The notes beneath the pieces are model-generated. The model saw nothing but the letters and a program-made list of their open reading frames with translations, had not been told where the DNA came from and searched no databases. Shown in pieces: positions 37,184 through 52,993 of a stretch of 64,000 nucleotides of DNA. The DNA is taken from the NCBI RefSeq assembly GCF_012911815.1, contig NZ_JAATNW010000002.1, positions 434,001 to 498,000 on the forward strand, given 5' to 3'. Origin of the DNA: Alteromonas ponticola (GTDB lineage Bacteria > Pseudomonadota > Gammaproteobacteria > Enterobacterales > Alteromonadaceae). The translations under genes were made by a program, and so were the position numbers. Position 1 is the first letter of the stretch, and every line of letters begins with the position of its first letter.

Positions 37184-37717
37184 ATGAACGAAAATATTGC
37201 TGAATATATCGCTAAAAATTTAAAAGCTCGCAGACAGGAAAAAGGCTGGAGTCTGGACAGCACGGCTAAAGCAACCGGTGTATCGAAAGCCATGCTGGGC
37301 CAAATCGAACGAGAAGAATCCAGTCCTACCATTGCAACATTATGGAAAATTGCCACAGGCTTGAACTGTTCGTTTTCATCGCTGCTAGATCAAGGCAGCG
37401 CATCGCCTCACCAACATAATTTTAAGGATGATGTTAGTATGGCGGTTGAAACGCTGTTCCCGTTTTCACCGGTAACGTCTTTTGAAGTCTTTGCCATTAC
37501 GCTTAGCGATCACCATCGGCAATTATCGCCAGCACACAGCAATGGTGTAACTGAGCACATTCATGTGTTAAGCGGCGAGCTAGCTGTATTAAGTGATGGT
37601 CAGTGGCGCAGCATCAGTGAAAATCAACAATTTGTGTTAGCGGCAGATCAACCTCACGGCTATGAGGCCAAATCTGGCACGTGCAAATTTATCGATGTTA
37701 TCCATTACCCCCAATAG
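37184..37717 (+). CDS. XRE-family regulator with C-terminal cupin domain
   Basis: 177-residue transcription factor with an N-terminal XRE helix-turn-helix (about 8-62; GWSLDSTAKATGVSKAMLGQ then IEREESSPTIATLWKIA) and a cupin sensor domain (about 95-172; EHIHVLSGELAVL, QFVLAADQPHGYEA). Such regulators often sense amino acids, amines or related metabolites and control nearby transporters. The ATG at 37184 (MNENIAEYIAKN) is chosen over a GTG at 37157 inside operator B. It probably controls itself and the divergent BenE gene. Confidence 0.87.
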   Translation: MNENIAEYIAKNLKARRQEKGWSLDSTAKATGVSKAMLGQIEREESSPTIATLWKIATGLNCSFSSLLDQGSASPHQHNFKDDVSMAVETLFPFSPVTSFEVFAITLSDHHRQLSPAHSNGVTEHIHVLSGELAVLSDGQWRSISENQQFVLAADQPHGYEAKSGTCKFIDVIHYPQ

Positions 37718-37742
37718 CATCAAAAATGGATGGGGGTATGAC

Positions 37743-40097
37743 TTAATCATCCACCATCTGCTCGTTCAGCCACTCATTGAGTGATTTCATGTCATGGGGT
37801 ACGGCCATTTGCAGCTCCTCTACCCAGTCATGCACGTTCTGCCACCAGGCAGGATGGTCGCCCTGTTGGATCTGATTGGCGATACGCTGAACTCTCGCCA
37901 GCCCCACAGAGCCGGCGGCGCCTTTAATCTTATGCGCCTGCGCGCAAACTTCATCTTTTTCATTTGCGCTTAAGTTTGAGAGTAAAATATCCATGTATTC
38001 TGGCATTTTGTCTTGAAACACTTTGACACTTGCGCGGATCATGTCTTCACCGATGGTATCCACCAGCATTTGCAACAAATCCATGTCTAGAATGTTGTTC
38101 AGTGACTTAGCCGCATCGCGCTTGGATTCACTGCTATCGCTGACTCTCAGCGTCATCGGGTCAGCAAACAGGGCATTGAACACTTCAATTACACGGCTTT
38201 TCTTAATGGGTTTGGCGATAATGTCGTCCATGCCGTTTTGCAGGTATTCTTCACGTTTTTTAATGACATTAGCGGTGAGTGCAACAATGGGTGTCTGCAT
38301 CACTAAATCTTCTTCGTGCAGCGTACTGGCAACGTCAAAACCGCTCATATCGGGAAGCTGGATATCCAATAAAATTAAGTCGTACTGATTTTTTCTGACT
38401 TTTTCGATGGCTTCCGTTCCGGTCATGGCCACATCTACCCGTTGGCCCAGCTTTTCTAATAAGGCTTTTGCGACCATCACATTCAGCTCAATATCTTCTA
38501 CCAATAGAATGTTGAGGTCGGTTACCTGCAGCTTTTCTACTTGCATTGGCCGCTTGGAAATTTGCAGAGGTAGCTCAATTTCAAAGCGCGTCCCCTTGCC
38601 CACTTCGCTGCTGACGCGGATCTCGCCTTTCATCAGCTCAACCATTTGTTTGCAAATAGCTAAACCTATGCCGGTTCCGGTGGCAGATTGATGGTCGGGG
38701 TGATCCACCTGATAATACATGGCGAAAATCTTATCCAGTTCTGCTTCAGGGATCCCTACCCCGGTATCTTCAATCACATACGTCACCAGCGATATATCCT
38801 TGTGTGGCTTGGTGGCAGTCACGGTTAAGCTGACCTGGCCTTTTTGGGTAAACTTCACCGCATTAAACAAAATATTCCATAGGATCTGACGTAAGCGCGT
38901 ACCATCTACTTCCACCAGCTGCGGCAAGGGTTCATTAATGGTAGTAATAAGGTTGAGTGATTTATCTGCGGCCAGCAGGCGAATGATGCTGCTTAACTCT
39001 TCGGTAAAATCTTTCAATGAAACGGTTTTTAAACTCAGTTCCAATTTATCCCTGTCCAGCTTATCCAGGTCAATAATATCGTTAAAAATATTACCCAGGG
39101 TGATGGCGCTGGCATAAATAGTACTGACCCAACTGAATTGCTCTTCGCTTAAATCGGTGTCACGCAACATGCGACTTAACCCCACAATGCCATTTAACGG
39201 TGTGCGTAATTCATGGCTGATGGTGGCGATAAAACGGGTTTTGTCTGTGCTGGCTTTGGCCGCAGCATTTTCGGCAATTTTGCGTTCGGTCATATCACGC
39301 CCAAAGGCTAATAAGCCCAGCCTCTTACCATCAGCGTCGAAAAACGGCACTTTACGCATTTCAAAATAACGACGACGTCCATCGGCGAAGCGCAACCAAA
39401 GCTCTTCTGTAATGCTGGCGTTGGTTTCGAACACTTCGTGATCGCTGGTTACTACCTGACGGGCAAGATCTTCTTCGTAAACGTCGTGGGGTGTAAGACC
39501 CAGCAGCTCTTTTTCAGATTTACCGGTCATCATTTCTGCCACCCGGTTACATCCGGCGAAACGTCCCTCTTCATTGCGGTAATAAATGAGATCCGGTGAT
39601 GCATCGATAATTGACCGAAGCAAAGTTGAAAGACGACGCGCCTGCTCTTCCTGTTCTGACTTATCCTGAATTTCTTTTTCTAAATCCTTAAAAACGGCCT
39701 CGCGCTCTTCCTGGGCTGACCGTCGCTGTTCTATCTCGTAGTTAAGCTGGCGGATGTTATTTTGTAACTCGCGGTTTAAAAACACATCTTCTTCACGCAG
39801 CTTCTCAAGCTGAGAAACCACTTCTTTCAGGTTAGTGCGTGAGGTCTCAAGTTGCTTTACCAGTTCACTGAAAAAAAACAGTACCCAAGGTGCTGAGAGC
39901 ATGGTCAATATAACCGCACTGATAAAATCATCCGGGTCAACATCACTGCCCAGACTGACTCGAATCATGTATGAGCCGCCTAAGGTAACGATCAATGTAA
40001 CCAGCACAAAGACAATGCTCAGTTTAAGTGTACCGAAGCGCTGAACGAATTGGGCAAAGCGAATTGCCCATGAATCTTTAGGTGAATCTTGATGCAT
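37743..40097 (-). CDS. arcB: Hybrid sensor kinase ArcB
   Basis: Inner-membrane sensor of 784 residues that reads the redox state of the quinone pool and phosphorylates ArcA. Two membrane segments (about 24-46 and 57-79) flank a very short periplasmic loop; a coiled coil (about 80-155), a PAS domain (about 156-280), HisKA with His295 in ATISHELRTPLNGI, ATPase with Asn412, GTGIGLAICKQM (474-485), a receiver with Asp578 in LILLDIQLP and Lys629, and an Hpt domain with His722 in AHKIKGAAGS follow. Domain order and length equal E. coli ArcB (778). The arcB-gltB neighbourhood is also conserved. Confidence 0.95.
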   Translation of the reverse strand: MHQDSPKDSWAIRFAQFVQRFGTLKLSIVFVLVTLIVTLGGSYMIRVSLGSDVDPDDFISAVILTMLSAPWVLFFFSELVKQLETSRTNLKEVVSQLEKLREEDVFLNRELQNNIRQLNYEIEQRRSAQEEREAVFKDLEKEIQDKSEQEEQARRLSTLLRSIIDASPDLIYYRNEEGRFAGCNRVAEMMTGKSEKELLGLTPHDVYEEDLARQVVTSDHEVFETNASITEELWLRFADGRRRYFEMRKVPFFDADGKRLGLLAFGRDMTERKIAENAAAKASTDKTRFIATISHELRTPLNGIVGLSRMLRDTDLSEEQFSWVSTIYASAITLGNIFNDIIDLDKLDRDKLELSLKTVSLKDFTEELSSIIRLLAADKSLNLITTINEPLPQLVEVDGTRLRQILWNILFNAVKFTQKGQVSLTVTATKPHKDISLVTYVIEDTGVGIPEAELDKIFAMYYQVDHPDHQSATGTGIGLAICKQMVELMKGEIRVSSEVGKGTRFEIELPLQISKRPMQVEKLQVTDLNILLVEDIELNVMVAKALLEKLGQRVDVAMTGTEAIEKVRKNQYDLILLDIQLPDMSGFDVASTLHEEDLVMQTPIVALTANVIKKREEYLQNGMDDIIAKPIKKSRVIEVFNALFADPMTLRVSDSSESKRDAAKSLNNILDMDLLQMLVDTIGEDMIRASVKVFQDKMPEYMDILLSNLSANEKDEVCAQAHKIKGAAGSVGLARVQRIANQIQQGDHPAWWQNVHDWVEELQMAVPHDMKSLNEWLNEQMVDD

Positions 40098-40702
40098 CTA
40101 GAATCAGTCTTGCAAAATCAGGTGGCTTATCCTATCAGGACTTCATAGATTGCGTCTAAATTTGGCGTATAAAAACGTCATAAAATTTATCCGCAAGGTT
40201 GCTTGTTAAATATTTGTGAATAGTTGACTCATAAATATTCACGTTAAAAGCACTTTAAATTATAAAAATTTAGGATAAACATCCTAACGTAATGAATTTC
40301 GAGTTTTTGACAGAAAAGCAGGCAAAACATAACCTATTGAATTTAAATAATAATAAAATTATTGCAAAATTTAACGTGGCGGTAAATTGGTTGAAGATTG
40401 ATTTTATTTCCTAAAATAGCTATGTTGTACACCCGCGAACTATAATGAATAATAATGCGGACAGGCGATTCATCTCTAAGATGGCAACGACAGTAGGCGG
40501 CAAGATACGACATAAGCCAAGTGGGTAAAGATAGGGTAGCGAATGGAGGGTGTACCTTTATTTGTTGCGAAACCAATAAATGTCCCCCAGTGCATCTTGT
40601 TCAGCCTTAATAATAAAGATTGCCACCACCTTGCACCTCGCAGATTTTTAGCGACTCTGTGCAGCGTTGTACCCTACCTATGCATGGTTGAAGGAGCAGA
40701 TA
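40098..40702. other. 605-bp AT-rich region between arcB and gltB
   Basis: Holds the promoters of the two divergent genes. No RNA gene or credible ORF was seen. A short inverted repeat TAGGAT-AAAC-ATCCTA lies at 40271-40286. A possible sigma-70 pair for gltB is TTGACA at 40307-40312 with TAACCT at 40330-40335 (17-bp spacer), which would leave a leader of about 360 nt. The -10 match is weak. In E. coli a gene (yhcC) lies in this interval; here it is absent. Confidence 0.5.
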
Positions 40703-46596
<5,894 letters not shown>

Positions 46597-46628
46597 GCCA
46601 CGTCGGCAATAAAGTACAATCAGCCTAT

Positions 46629-46668
46629 ACTTTACCGCCCTTTCTCATACCTTTAAGGGCGGTAAAGT
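46629..46668. repeat. 14-bp inverted repeat downstream of gltD
   Basis: Perfect arms ACTTTACCGCCCTT (46629-46642) and AAGGGCGGTAAAGT (46655-46668) around a 12-nt loop, 33 bp after the gltD stop. There is no T run on either side, so it is not a standard intrinsic terminator. It may be an mRNA 3'-end stabiliser, a Rho-linked terminator or a protein-binding site. Confidence 0.7.
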
Positions 46669-46732
46669 CGTTGCCCCGACTCCTTTCAGCCACTATAGTT
46701 ATCTTACGAAAAAGCAGTATAAAATCGGGGCG

Positions 46733-47128
46733 ATGATGCACAAATTACTCAAAACCAGTCTGATAGTGATGGGGTTGGCGTTCACTCATATGAGTCATGC
46801 TGCTGATAATGCGCTATCTCAGCCAGAAACGGTTAATTGTCCCGGTTCATTTTTTACCGTTGATTTACCCACCGATGCGAAACAGTGCCAATTATTCGAT
46901 ACCGATACCCCAGCCTCAATGGTGTTTTTCTCTCCAGCGAATAAAGACACGATGATCCAGCATTTTCAGTCAACCATCCCTTCACTGAAAGTGATGTCAA
47001 CGTTCAACGATTACACCTTGTTAATGGGTGAGGAAGACACGATTCGTATCATTGTTTCAACTGATGGAAAAGGATCGCAGGTTGATGTGTTGATAATACA
47101 ACACGGCGAATTTGCTAAAAACTCTTAA
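46733..47128 (+). CDS. Small exported protein of unknown function
   Basis: 131 residues with a signal peptide (MMHKLLKTSLIVMGLAFTHMSHA, cleavage at about 23/24). The mature part (about 108 residues) has two cysteines (CPG and QCQ) that could form a disulfide, and a beta-strand-rich pattern (IRIIVSTDGKGSQVDVLIIQHG). No family is recognised. Two adjacent ATGs, 46733 and 46736, are possible. It stands alone between gltD and the peptide transporter. Confidence 0.65.
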   Translation: MMHKLLKTSLIVMGLAFTHMSHAADNALSQPETVNCPGSFFTVDLPTDAKQCQLFDTDTPASMVFFSPANKDTMIQHFQSTIPSLKVMSTFNDYTLLMGEEDTIRIIVSTDGKGSQVDVLIIQHGEFAKNS

Positions 47129-47479
47129 CGAGACCATGTGTAACCATTAAACACAGAAACTGTTCAAACCACGCAAAACCTGGCTCATGCAGTCTGTTTT
47201 CTGTGGTATTGGCTAAATTCTCATACACAGCAGACGCTTAACACCCTGCTTTGCGCTTTTCTTTTATTTCCCCTCGCAATCGGCATAACTATTCATCGAT
47301 AAAGTTGTATCGGGCGCTTGTAACGGCCCATATCCTCTAGTATAACGGGCTATCTTTGACAAAAGACGACTCTCGAAACATGCTTTTCGTCATACGCTGA
47401 GGACAAGCATGCGCAGATCATTGAGGTCAGCAAAAAAAATATCACAACAATAATATTTCTACGGAACAAGATGTAAACA
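47129..47479 (+). other. 351-bp upstream region of the peptide transporter
   Basis: No gene was seen. The only clear signal is the promoter described separately at 47318-47346, which leaves an untranslated leader of about 125 nt before the transporter. Confidence 0.5.
47318..47346 (+). promoter_or_regulatory. Sigma-70 promoter for the peptide transporter
   Basis: TTGTAA at 47318-47323 and TATAAC at 47341-47346, with a 17-bp spacer. Expected start near 47353. Confidence 0.65.
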
Positions 47480-49000
47480 ATGAAAAATTCTAACGATACC
47501 AGCTTCTTCGGACACCCCGGGGGGCTCCAGACTTTATTCTTTACCGAAATGTGGGAACGTATGAGTTACTACGGCATGCGTGCCTTGCTCGTTCTTTTCA
47601 TGACCGCCAGTTTGCAGGAAGAAGGCCTGGCATTTACCGTTGCTACTGCCACCGCTATCTATGGTTTGTACACCGGCGCGGTCTATTTCATGGGCTTACC
47701 CGGTGGATGGATTGCTGACCGACTGATCGGAGGGCAAAAAGCCGTCTGGTATGGTGGCATTATCATAATGACCGGTCACATTGTGCTGGCAATTCCAGCC
47801 GAATGGAGCTTTTTTATCGGTTTAATTCTGGTTGTGTTGGGTACAGGATTGCTCAAACCCAATATCGGTGCGATCGTTGGCCAGCTCTATTCTGACGAAG
47901 ATACCCGCCGCGACAGTGGCTATACCATTTATTACATGGGAATCAATATAGGCTCGGTAATTGGATACCTGGTGTGTGGCTGGTTGCAAGTCAACCAGGG
48001 ATATCACTGGGCATTTGGTGCCGCCGCCGTGGGCATGGCGATTGGCTTAATACAGTACAGAATGACTCAGGATAAACTTGGGGGCGAGTCAAGTGAGCCT
48101 ACGGTTGCGATTTCTCCCTTAGCCAAGAAATTGAGCTGGACAGCCATTATTGCGTTCTTAGCTGGTCTTGCCATCACCACATTCCTGGTTTTCCAGGGTA
48201 TGGTGACAATCAATCCGGTCACCCTGGCTGAGCAAGTGGCGGTGGTATTTACCGTTACCTTTCTACTCTATTTCGGCGGCATATTCTTTTTTGGTGAACT
48301 TAATGGCGTCGAAAAAAGACGCATGGGCGCGCTATTTCTTATCTGTATCGCCTCAGCGTGCTTTTGGGCAGGGTTTGAACAGGCAGGCTCGTCACTTAAC
48401 CTGTTCGGGCGCGATTACACTGATAGAATGTTAGGTGATTTCGAAATTCCGGCACCCTGGTTCCAGTCAGCTAACTCCTTTTTTATTATTTTACTTTCTC
48501 CTTTCTTTGCCGCGCTGTGGATCAATCTGGGTAAACGAATGATCGATCCGTCTTACGGCGCTAAATGTGCTATCGGGCTGATTATTATGGCCAGTGGCTT
48601 TATCGTGATGTTCTTCGCTGCTCAGCTCGCTGCCAGCGGCTTGAAAGTGGCGCCTTACTGGCTGGTCATGACCTACTTCCTGCACACCGTGGGTGAGCTA
48701 TGTTTAAGCCCGGTAGCGCTCAGTGCTGTCAGTAAATTGTCACCGAAACGTTTTGCGGGGCAGATGATGGGTGTGTTTGTATTAACCTACTCAATTGGGA
48801 ATGTAATTGCTGGCTTGTTGGCAGGAAACTTTAACCCAGAGCGTCTGGATCAAATGCCAAACCTCTTTATTCAGATAAGCCTGTTCAGCATTGCCATTGG
48901 TATTGTCGTACTGTTGCTTACGCTGAAAACACGTAAGTGGGAAAAACTGGACCAAAAAGAACACCTTGCAGAACCGCACCCGGTGTCTCAGCAAGGCTAG
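47480..49000 (+). CDS. Proton-dependent oligopeptide (POT/PTR) transporter
   Basis: Inner-membrane symporter of 506 residues with about 14 helices that imports di- and tripeptides with protons. The N-terminal FFTEMWERMSYYGMRALLVL contains the E-x-x-E-R motif of the family (ExxERFxYY type), followed by GGWIADRLIGG and the PTR signature region GTGLLKPNIGAIVGQLY and MGINIGSVIGY. SAVSKLSPKRFAGQMMGVF is the late family motif. It resembles DtpA. A strong terminator follows. Confidence 0.93.
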   Translation: MKNSNDTSFFGHPGGLQTLFFTEMWERMSYYGMRALLVLFMTASLQEEGLAFTVATATAIYGLYTGAVYFMGLPGGWIADRLIGGQKAVWYGGIIIMTGHIVLAIPAEWSFFIGLILVVLGTGLLKPNIGAIVGQLYSDEDTRRDSGYTIYYMGINIGSVIGYLVCGWLQVNQGYHWAFGAAAVGMAIGLIQYRMTQDKLGGESSEPTVAISPLAKKLSWTAIIAFLAGLAITTFLVFQGMVTINPVTLAEQVAVVFTVTFLLYFGGIFFFGELNGVEKRRMGALFLICIASACFWAGFEQAGSSLNLFGRDYTDRMLGDFEIPAPWFQSANSFFIILLSPFFAALWINLGKRMIDPSYGAKCAIGLIIMASGFIVMFFAAQLAASGLKVAPYWLVMTYFLHTVGELCLSPVALSAVSKLSPKRFAGQMMGVFVLTYSIGNVIAGLLAGNFNPERLDQMPNLFIQISLFSIAIGIVVLLLTLKTRKWEKLDQKEHLAEPHPVSQQG

Positions 49001-49035
49001 TTTAAGTAGATCCAAATAGTTAATTACTCCATATA

Positions 49036-49072
49036 AACCGCTGTGTATAACAATACCTCAGCGGTTTTTTTA
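49036..49072 (+). terminator. Terminator of the peptide transporter
   Basis: A 9-bp stem AAACCGCTG/CAGCGGTTT with a 15-nt loop, then seven T. It lies only 10 bp before the next gene, which must therefore be transcribed by read-through or from a promoter inside this region. Confidence 0.85.
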
Positions 49073-49082
49073 CGAGGTAAAA

Positions 49083-49385
49083 ATGGCATTTTATTTTTCA
49101 ACTAAGCACATTCCGGCGCTACAGGGTTTGACGCTTACAGAGCGTATGAAGTATCTTGATGAAGCAGCCAAATCACTCTCCGTTCCTGAACGAATGCTGT
49201 TGAATATAATGAAGTTATTGATTATTTGTCCGGTCTTTGCCTTATTGCTTAGAACGGCAGATGACTGGACCTCCATACTTTGGGCCGCTGTGATCATTAT
49301 GCTTTATCCGCTATTGGTAAAGCCCATACAATATTCGTTAAGTGCAAAATATTTAACCACTAACCCCAATTCCAAGGAGTCATAA
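49083..49385 (+). CDS. Small membrane protein of unknown function
   Basis: 100 residues. An amphipathic N-terminal half ([25 protein letters not shown]) is followed by two membrane segments (about 43-60 and 66-84). No family is recognised with confidence. GAGG precedes the ATG. Its TAA overlaps the galE ATG by one base (TAATG), so galE is translationally coupled to it. Confidence 0.7.
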   Translation: MAFYFSTKHIPALQGLTLTERMKYLDEAAKSLSVPERMLLNIMKLLIICPVFALLLRTADDWTSILWAAVIIMLYPLLVKPIQYSLSAKYLTTNPNSKES

Positions 49386-50404
49386 TGAAGTCGGTACTAG
49401 TCACCGGGGGAGCAGGATATATTGGTAGCCACACAACACTGCAGTTACTTGAGCAGGGTTACCCGGTTGTTGTGCTGGACAACCTGACCAATTCAAGTGT
49501 TGAGTCGCTACGTCGCGTTGAAGAAATTACCGGCAAGTCACTGACATTTGTTGAAGGCGATATACGCGATCAATCAGTTCTGGAAAATATTTTCAGTGAA
49601 AACGATATTGGTTCAGTGATTCATTTTGCCGGACTAAAAGCGGTGGGTGAGTCAGTGGAAAAACCCATGCAGTATTACGAGAACAACGTATATGGCACTC
49701 TGACGCTGTGCAATGTAATGCAACGACACAATGTTAAAAATATCGTTTTTAGTTCATCCGCTACAGTGTATGGTGACCCCGCCTCGTTACCGTTACGTGA
49801 GTCTATGTCTACCGGCCAGCCTACCAACCCTTATGGAATGTCAAAGTTGATGGTCGAGCACATCCTGACGGACGTGTTTAAGTCGGACAACGATTGGAAT
49901 ATTGTTCTTTTGCGCTATTTCAATCCTGTAGGTGCGCATATATCAGGACGCATTGGCGAAGATCCCAATGGCATTCCAAATAATCTGATGCCATACATTT
50001 CACAGGTTGCCACTGGGAAACTAAAAGAGTTAAGTGTGTTTGGAGATGATTACGACACACCAGACGGAACCGGAGTGCGTGACTATATCCATGTTGAAGA
50101 TCTTGCCAACGGCCATTTAAAGGCACTCGATCGCCTGGCATTAAATATGGGCCTTGATATCTATAACTTAGGTACCGGTCAGGGCTATTCAGTGCTAGAA
50201 ATGATTAAGGCATTTGAGAAGGCATCGGGTAAACAGGTGCCGTATAAAATTGCGCCCAGGCGCAGCGGCGATGTGGCGTCCTGTTATGCGGATCCAACGT
50301 TGGCGGCCAAAGAGCTGAATTGGCACGCTGATAAAGATCTTGAAGCCATGTGCGAGGATATCTGGCGCTGGCAGTCTAACAATCCTAACGGATACGCTGT
50401 CTAA
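49385..50404 (+). CDS. galE: UDP-glucose 4-epimerase
   Basis: 339-residue extended SDR that interconverts UDP-glucose and UDP-galactose with bound NAD, supplying galactose residues for surface polysaccharides. The NAD loop is [15 protein letters not shown] (4-18), the catalytic serine sits in FSSSATVYG and the YxxxK motif in [12 protein letters not shown] (about 147-158). [11 protein letters not shown] and [14 protein letters not shown] are GalE-typical. It has a coupled start with the upstream small membrane protein. No gal catabolic genes are adjacent. Confidence 0.96.
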   Translation: MKSVLVTGGAGYIGSHTTLQLLEQGYPVVVLDNLTNSSVESLRRVEEITGKSLTFVEGDIRDQSVLENIFSENDIGSVIHFAGLKAVGESVEKPMQYYENNVYGTLTLCNVMQRHNVKNIVFSSSATVYGDPASLPLRESMSTGQPTNPYGMSKLMVEHILTDVFKSDNDWNIVLLRYFNPVGAHISGRIGEDPNGIPNNLMPYISQVATGKLKELSVFGDDYDTPDGTGVRDYIHVEDLANGHLKALDRLALNMGLDIYNLGTGQGYSVLEMIKAFEKASGKQVPYKIAPRRSGDVASCYADPTLAAKELNWHADKDLEAMCEDIWRWQSNNPNGYAV

Positions 50405-50601
50405 CATCCCCCCCTCCCAAGGCACATCTTATTGCGTTGATGTGCCTTCATTTCGCTTCATTCTTCCGGTATAGCTACCATATCTTTGCAGCTTGCCGCA
50501 GAGCAACTCGAACCAGCCTGAAGCAATTTTTGTTACGCATCAACCAGGAACAATCGTCCGGTTCAGTATCGTCCAGCTATTTTATGCCAAAGCTTTCAAA
50601 C

Positions 50602-50636
50602 AAAAAAAAGCCTGTTGCAGGTTGCAACAGGCTTTT
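50602..50636. terminator. Bidirectional terminator between galE and the lipoprotein gene
   Basis: A 14-bp stem (arms 50606-50619 and 50623-50636, core GCCTGTTGCA) with a 3-nt loop. It has TTTT on the plus side and eight A on the left, which read as eight T on the minus strand. It ends the minus-strand lipoprotein mRNA and can serve galE. Confidence 0.88.
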
Positions 50637-50659
50637 CAGCTAGCTCGTCAGGGAGTTAA

Positions 50660-52993
50660 TTAATTTCGGAATTCAATTTCAACAGGTGCTGAACTGGCTT
50701 TCGTTAATGACAGAATGGTATTTACTTCAATGTCTTGCAGGTTTATCGCAATATCATTCTGGTGCTGATAACGATTGTTTAACAGTATCAGTTGATCATC
50801 AGACTCAGACACCTTGGTCAAGGTTCTGGTTTCGGCTAACCGACAGTCTGGAATTGCGTCAGGCGCTCTACAATCTGGGTCTGAAGTACCAATTCTGCTC
50901 AAATCGTATGTTCTAATTACCAGCGCACCGTCAACGATTTCCCACTTGCCATATTTGGCAGTGACTTCGTCATCTTGCACGACATCACTTTCCACTAACT
51001 TGCCATCTTCATTCGAGTCGTCGCCAGTGAAAACATCCGCATCGCCATTGGCTTTTAACGCAATATAGAATGTATCGAACGGTCTGGTGCCCGCAGTTCT
51101 GAAATTACCCACATAGAATCCGACAGCACTTTCACTGGTCCAGGCTATTTCATCTCCTGACATCACGCCAGTACCGGTTGAAACCAGAACGTGATTGGAT
51201 TCACCTTCCTTTTCAACCGTCGTACTGACGATCTGATGACCCTGGCGATTAGTGACCACCTCATAAGACAAAGTATCATCAGCGGTGAAATAAGGGTCGT
51301 CAGCATTGTAATGGGTCATACCGGAAATTTTAAGGCTGTCACCTTCTACATTCCAGGTAATGTCCTGATTAGTCAGTACTGCTTTACCGGTGTTATTGGA
51401 GTTCAACTGGAATTCTTCATACTGCGTTTCAGCAGCCAATTGAATACTATTCTCCAGGATATAGGAGGAATTCAATTTATTTTTGGGTAACGGAAGGTAA
51501 ACCGTACTCGCTAGTTCAGGTAACGCTTCTTTTACGATGGAAACGTTATGTACATCCTGGGTTCTGTTTATGACATTATAAGAACCACTGCCCACCTTCT
51601 CTTCAAAGTCGGTGATTACATACACATTGGCACGTCCTTTTACCGGCTCATCCATTAATAAGACTGCGACAGAGGCGATACCGACTCTTACTTCCTGATT
51701 GGATCGAGTCGATACACTGTGGCCTGCATCATCGAATTCCGCCACATACACACCTTCATTGGTATCACCGAAGGCATTAAATTCCCAAGTGAACGAGTAT
51801 TGGTTCATACGCCCAGTGCCATCCGCATTAAACACCATGCTATGGCTTAGACCGTTGCCTGGTCTGAAGGTGTAGTTAAGGCCATCTTGTGGATTGAAAT
51901 ATAGTGTGAAAGGTGCACCTAATTTCGATACTTCAGTGAAATACTTTGGATCCGTAAACAAGGCCGCTTTTACGCCAGCGTCATTTTCATCGCCACCAAA
52001 CTCTGCGCTGTAAAATACGTCCTGAACGTACATCGCCATTAGCTCAGGCGAATCAGCCAATTCAGCTGTGTTGTCGATACCAGACGGTAGCGCCAGCGAA
52101 CCTGAACCATCACCATAAGTATTTGCAATCACTACCGCAGAGGCCCAATTATGGAACGCGATAGGTTTGAAATTAGACATTCCTTTCACATAACCGTTCA
52201 CAGAGGTAGTGTTTGAACTGTCTGTCTGTTTAAACAGACTGTATTTCGCCGTCGTCAGAGAAGACAAATTAACCATAAAATTTTCATCGGCAGTTAACGT
52301 GGCATCACCTTGTGCCTGCACAATCAGATCATTCACTTTACCTACCAGCGAAATCAGTCCAACGTGCGAACTTTCAGCACTACCAGTCCCTTTTAAAGCC
52401 AGAAACTTCTCACGTTCGGCACCCTGAACATCTATGGCTACTTCGAACGTGGTACTGGTAGTCATTTCAGTGTCGGCAGAAAACTCTTCACCATCCAATA
52501 AAACGGTAACCGTTGAAATATCTGTGCTGTCTAATACTTCCCCTTGCAGGGTTAGTGTGGTTCGTGCTGTGGGAGGGGGAGCCTCGCCTTCAGGGAATAC
52601 GGTAACGGTAACGTTAGCCCTTGCCGTAGCACCGTCATCATCTGTAGCGGTCAGTCTTAATTTTACTTCCTCAGTGCTATTTACATCTGGTGCTGTAAAA
52701 GTTACAGAGTTAGTGTCTGCACCAGACAAGGAAATATTTTGTGAGCTGGTCACTTCCCATTCAAACGAATCGATTTGACCATCGCTATCGCTTACAGTCG
52801 CAGTGATGGTGATGTCACTGTTGGCCTCTACACTAAAATTTTGGTCAACAGAGATTGTAGGAGCCTGGTTTGCGGGCGGGTTTCCACCACCGCCGCCATT
52901 GCCTCCTCCAGCGTCACCACCACCGCCACCACCACCGCAGGCGGCGATTAATGCTGACACCATAAGAATCGGAATTAACTTGGTGTGCTTCAT
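50660..52993 (-). CDS. Large lipoprotein with poly-glycine linker and PKD/Ig-like domain
   Basis: 777 residues. The lipobox LIAAC gives lipidated Cys19, followed by a glycine-rich linker (20-38). A PKD/cadherin-like beta domain spans about 45-133 (APTISVDQNFSVEANSDITIT, DSDGQIDSFEWEV, LRLTATDDDGATARANVTV in pieces). The remaining 640 residues are beta-rich, with Asp/Asn-rich calcium-type stretches (DSNEDGKLVESDV) and two late cysteines (DPDCRAPDAIPDCR). No enzyme motif was found. Probably a cell-surface protein of the outer membrane; the function is unknown. Confidence 0.75.
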   Translation of the reverse strand: MKHTKLIPILMVSALIAACGGGGGGGDAGGGNGGGGGNPPANQAPTISVDQNFSVEANSDITITATVSDSDGQIDSFEWEVTSSQNISLSGADTNSVTFTAPDVNSTEEVKLRLTATDDDGATARANVTVTVFPEGEAPPPTARTTLTLQGEVLDSTDISTVTVLLDGEEFSADTEMTTSTTFEVAIDVQGAEREKFLALKGTGSAESSHVGLISLVGKVNDLIVQAQGDATLTADENFMVNLSSLTTAKYSLFKQTDSSNTTSVNGYVKGMSNFKPIAFHNWASAVVIANTYGDGSGSLALPSGIDNTAELADSPELMAMYVQDVFYSAEFGGDENDAGVKAALFTDPKYFTEVSKLGAPFTLYFNPQDGLNYTFRPGNGLSHSMVFNADGTGRMNQYSFTWEFNAFGDTNEGVYVAEFDDAGHSVSTRSNQEVRVGIASVAVLLMDEPVKGRANVYVITDFEEKVGSGSYNVINRTQDVHNVSIVKEALPELASTVYLPLPKNKLNSSYILENSIQLAAETQYEEFQLNSNNTGKAVLTNQDITWNVEGDSLKISGMTHYNADDPYFTADDTLSYEVVTNRQGHQIVSTTVEKEGESNHVLVSTGTGVMSGDEIAWTSESAVGFYVGNFRTAGTRPFDTFYIALKANGDADVFTGDDSNEDGKLVESDVVQDDEVTAKYGKWEIVDGALVIRTYDLSRIGTSDPDCRAPDAIPDCRLAETRTLTKVSESDDQLILLNNRYQHQNDIAINLQDIEVNTILSLTKASSAPVEIEFRN

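Noticed and set aside
52862-52945. Repetitive GCC/ACC tract resembling a microsatellite or CRISPR-like repeat
   Set aside because: It is the coding sequence of the poly-glycine linker of the lipoprotein; repeats are irregular.
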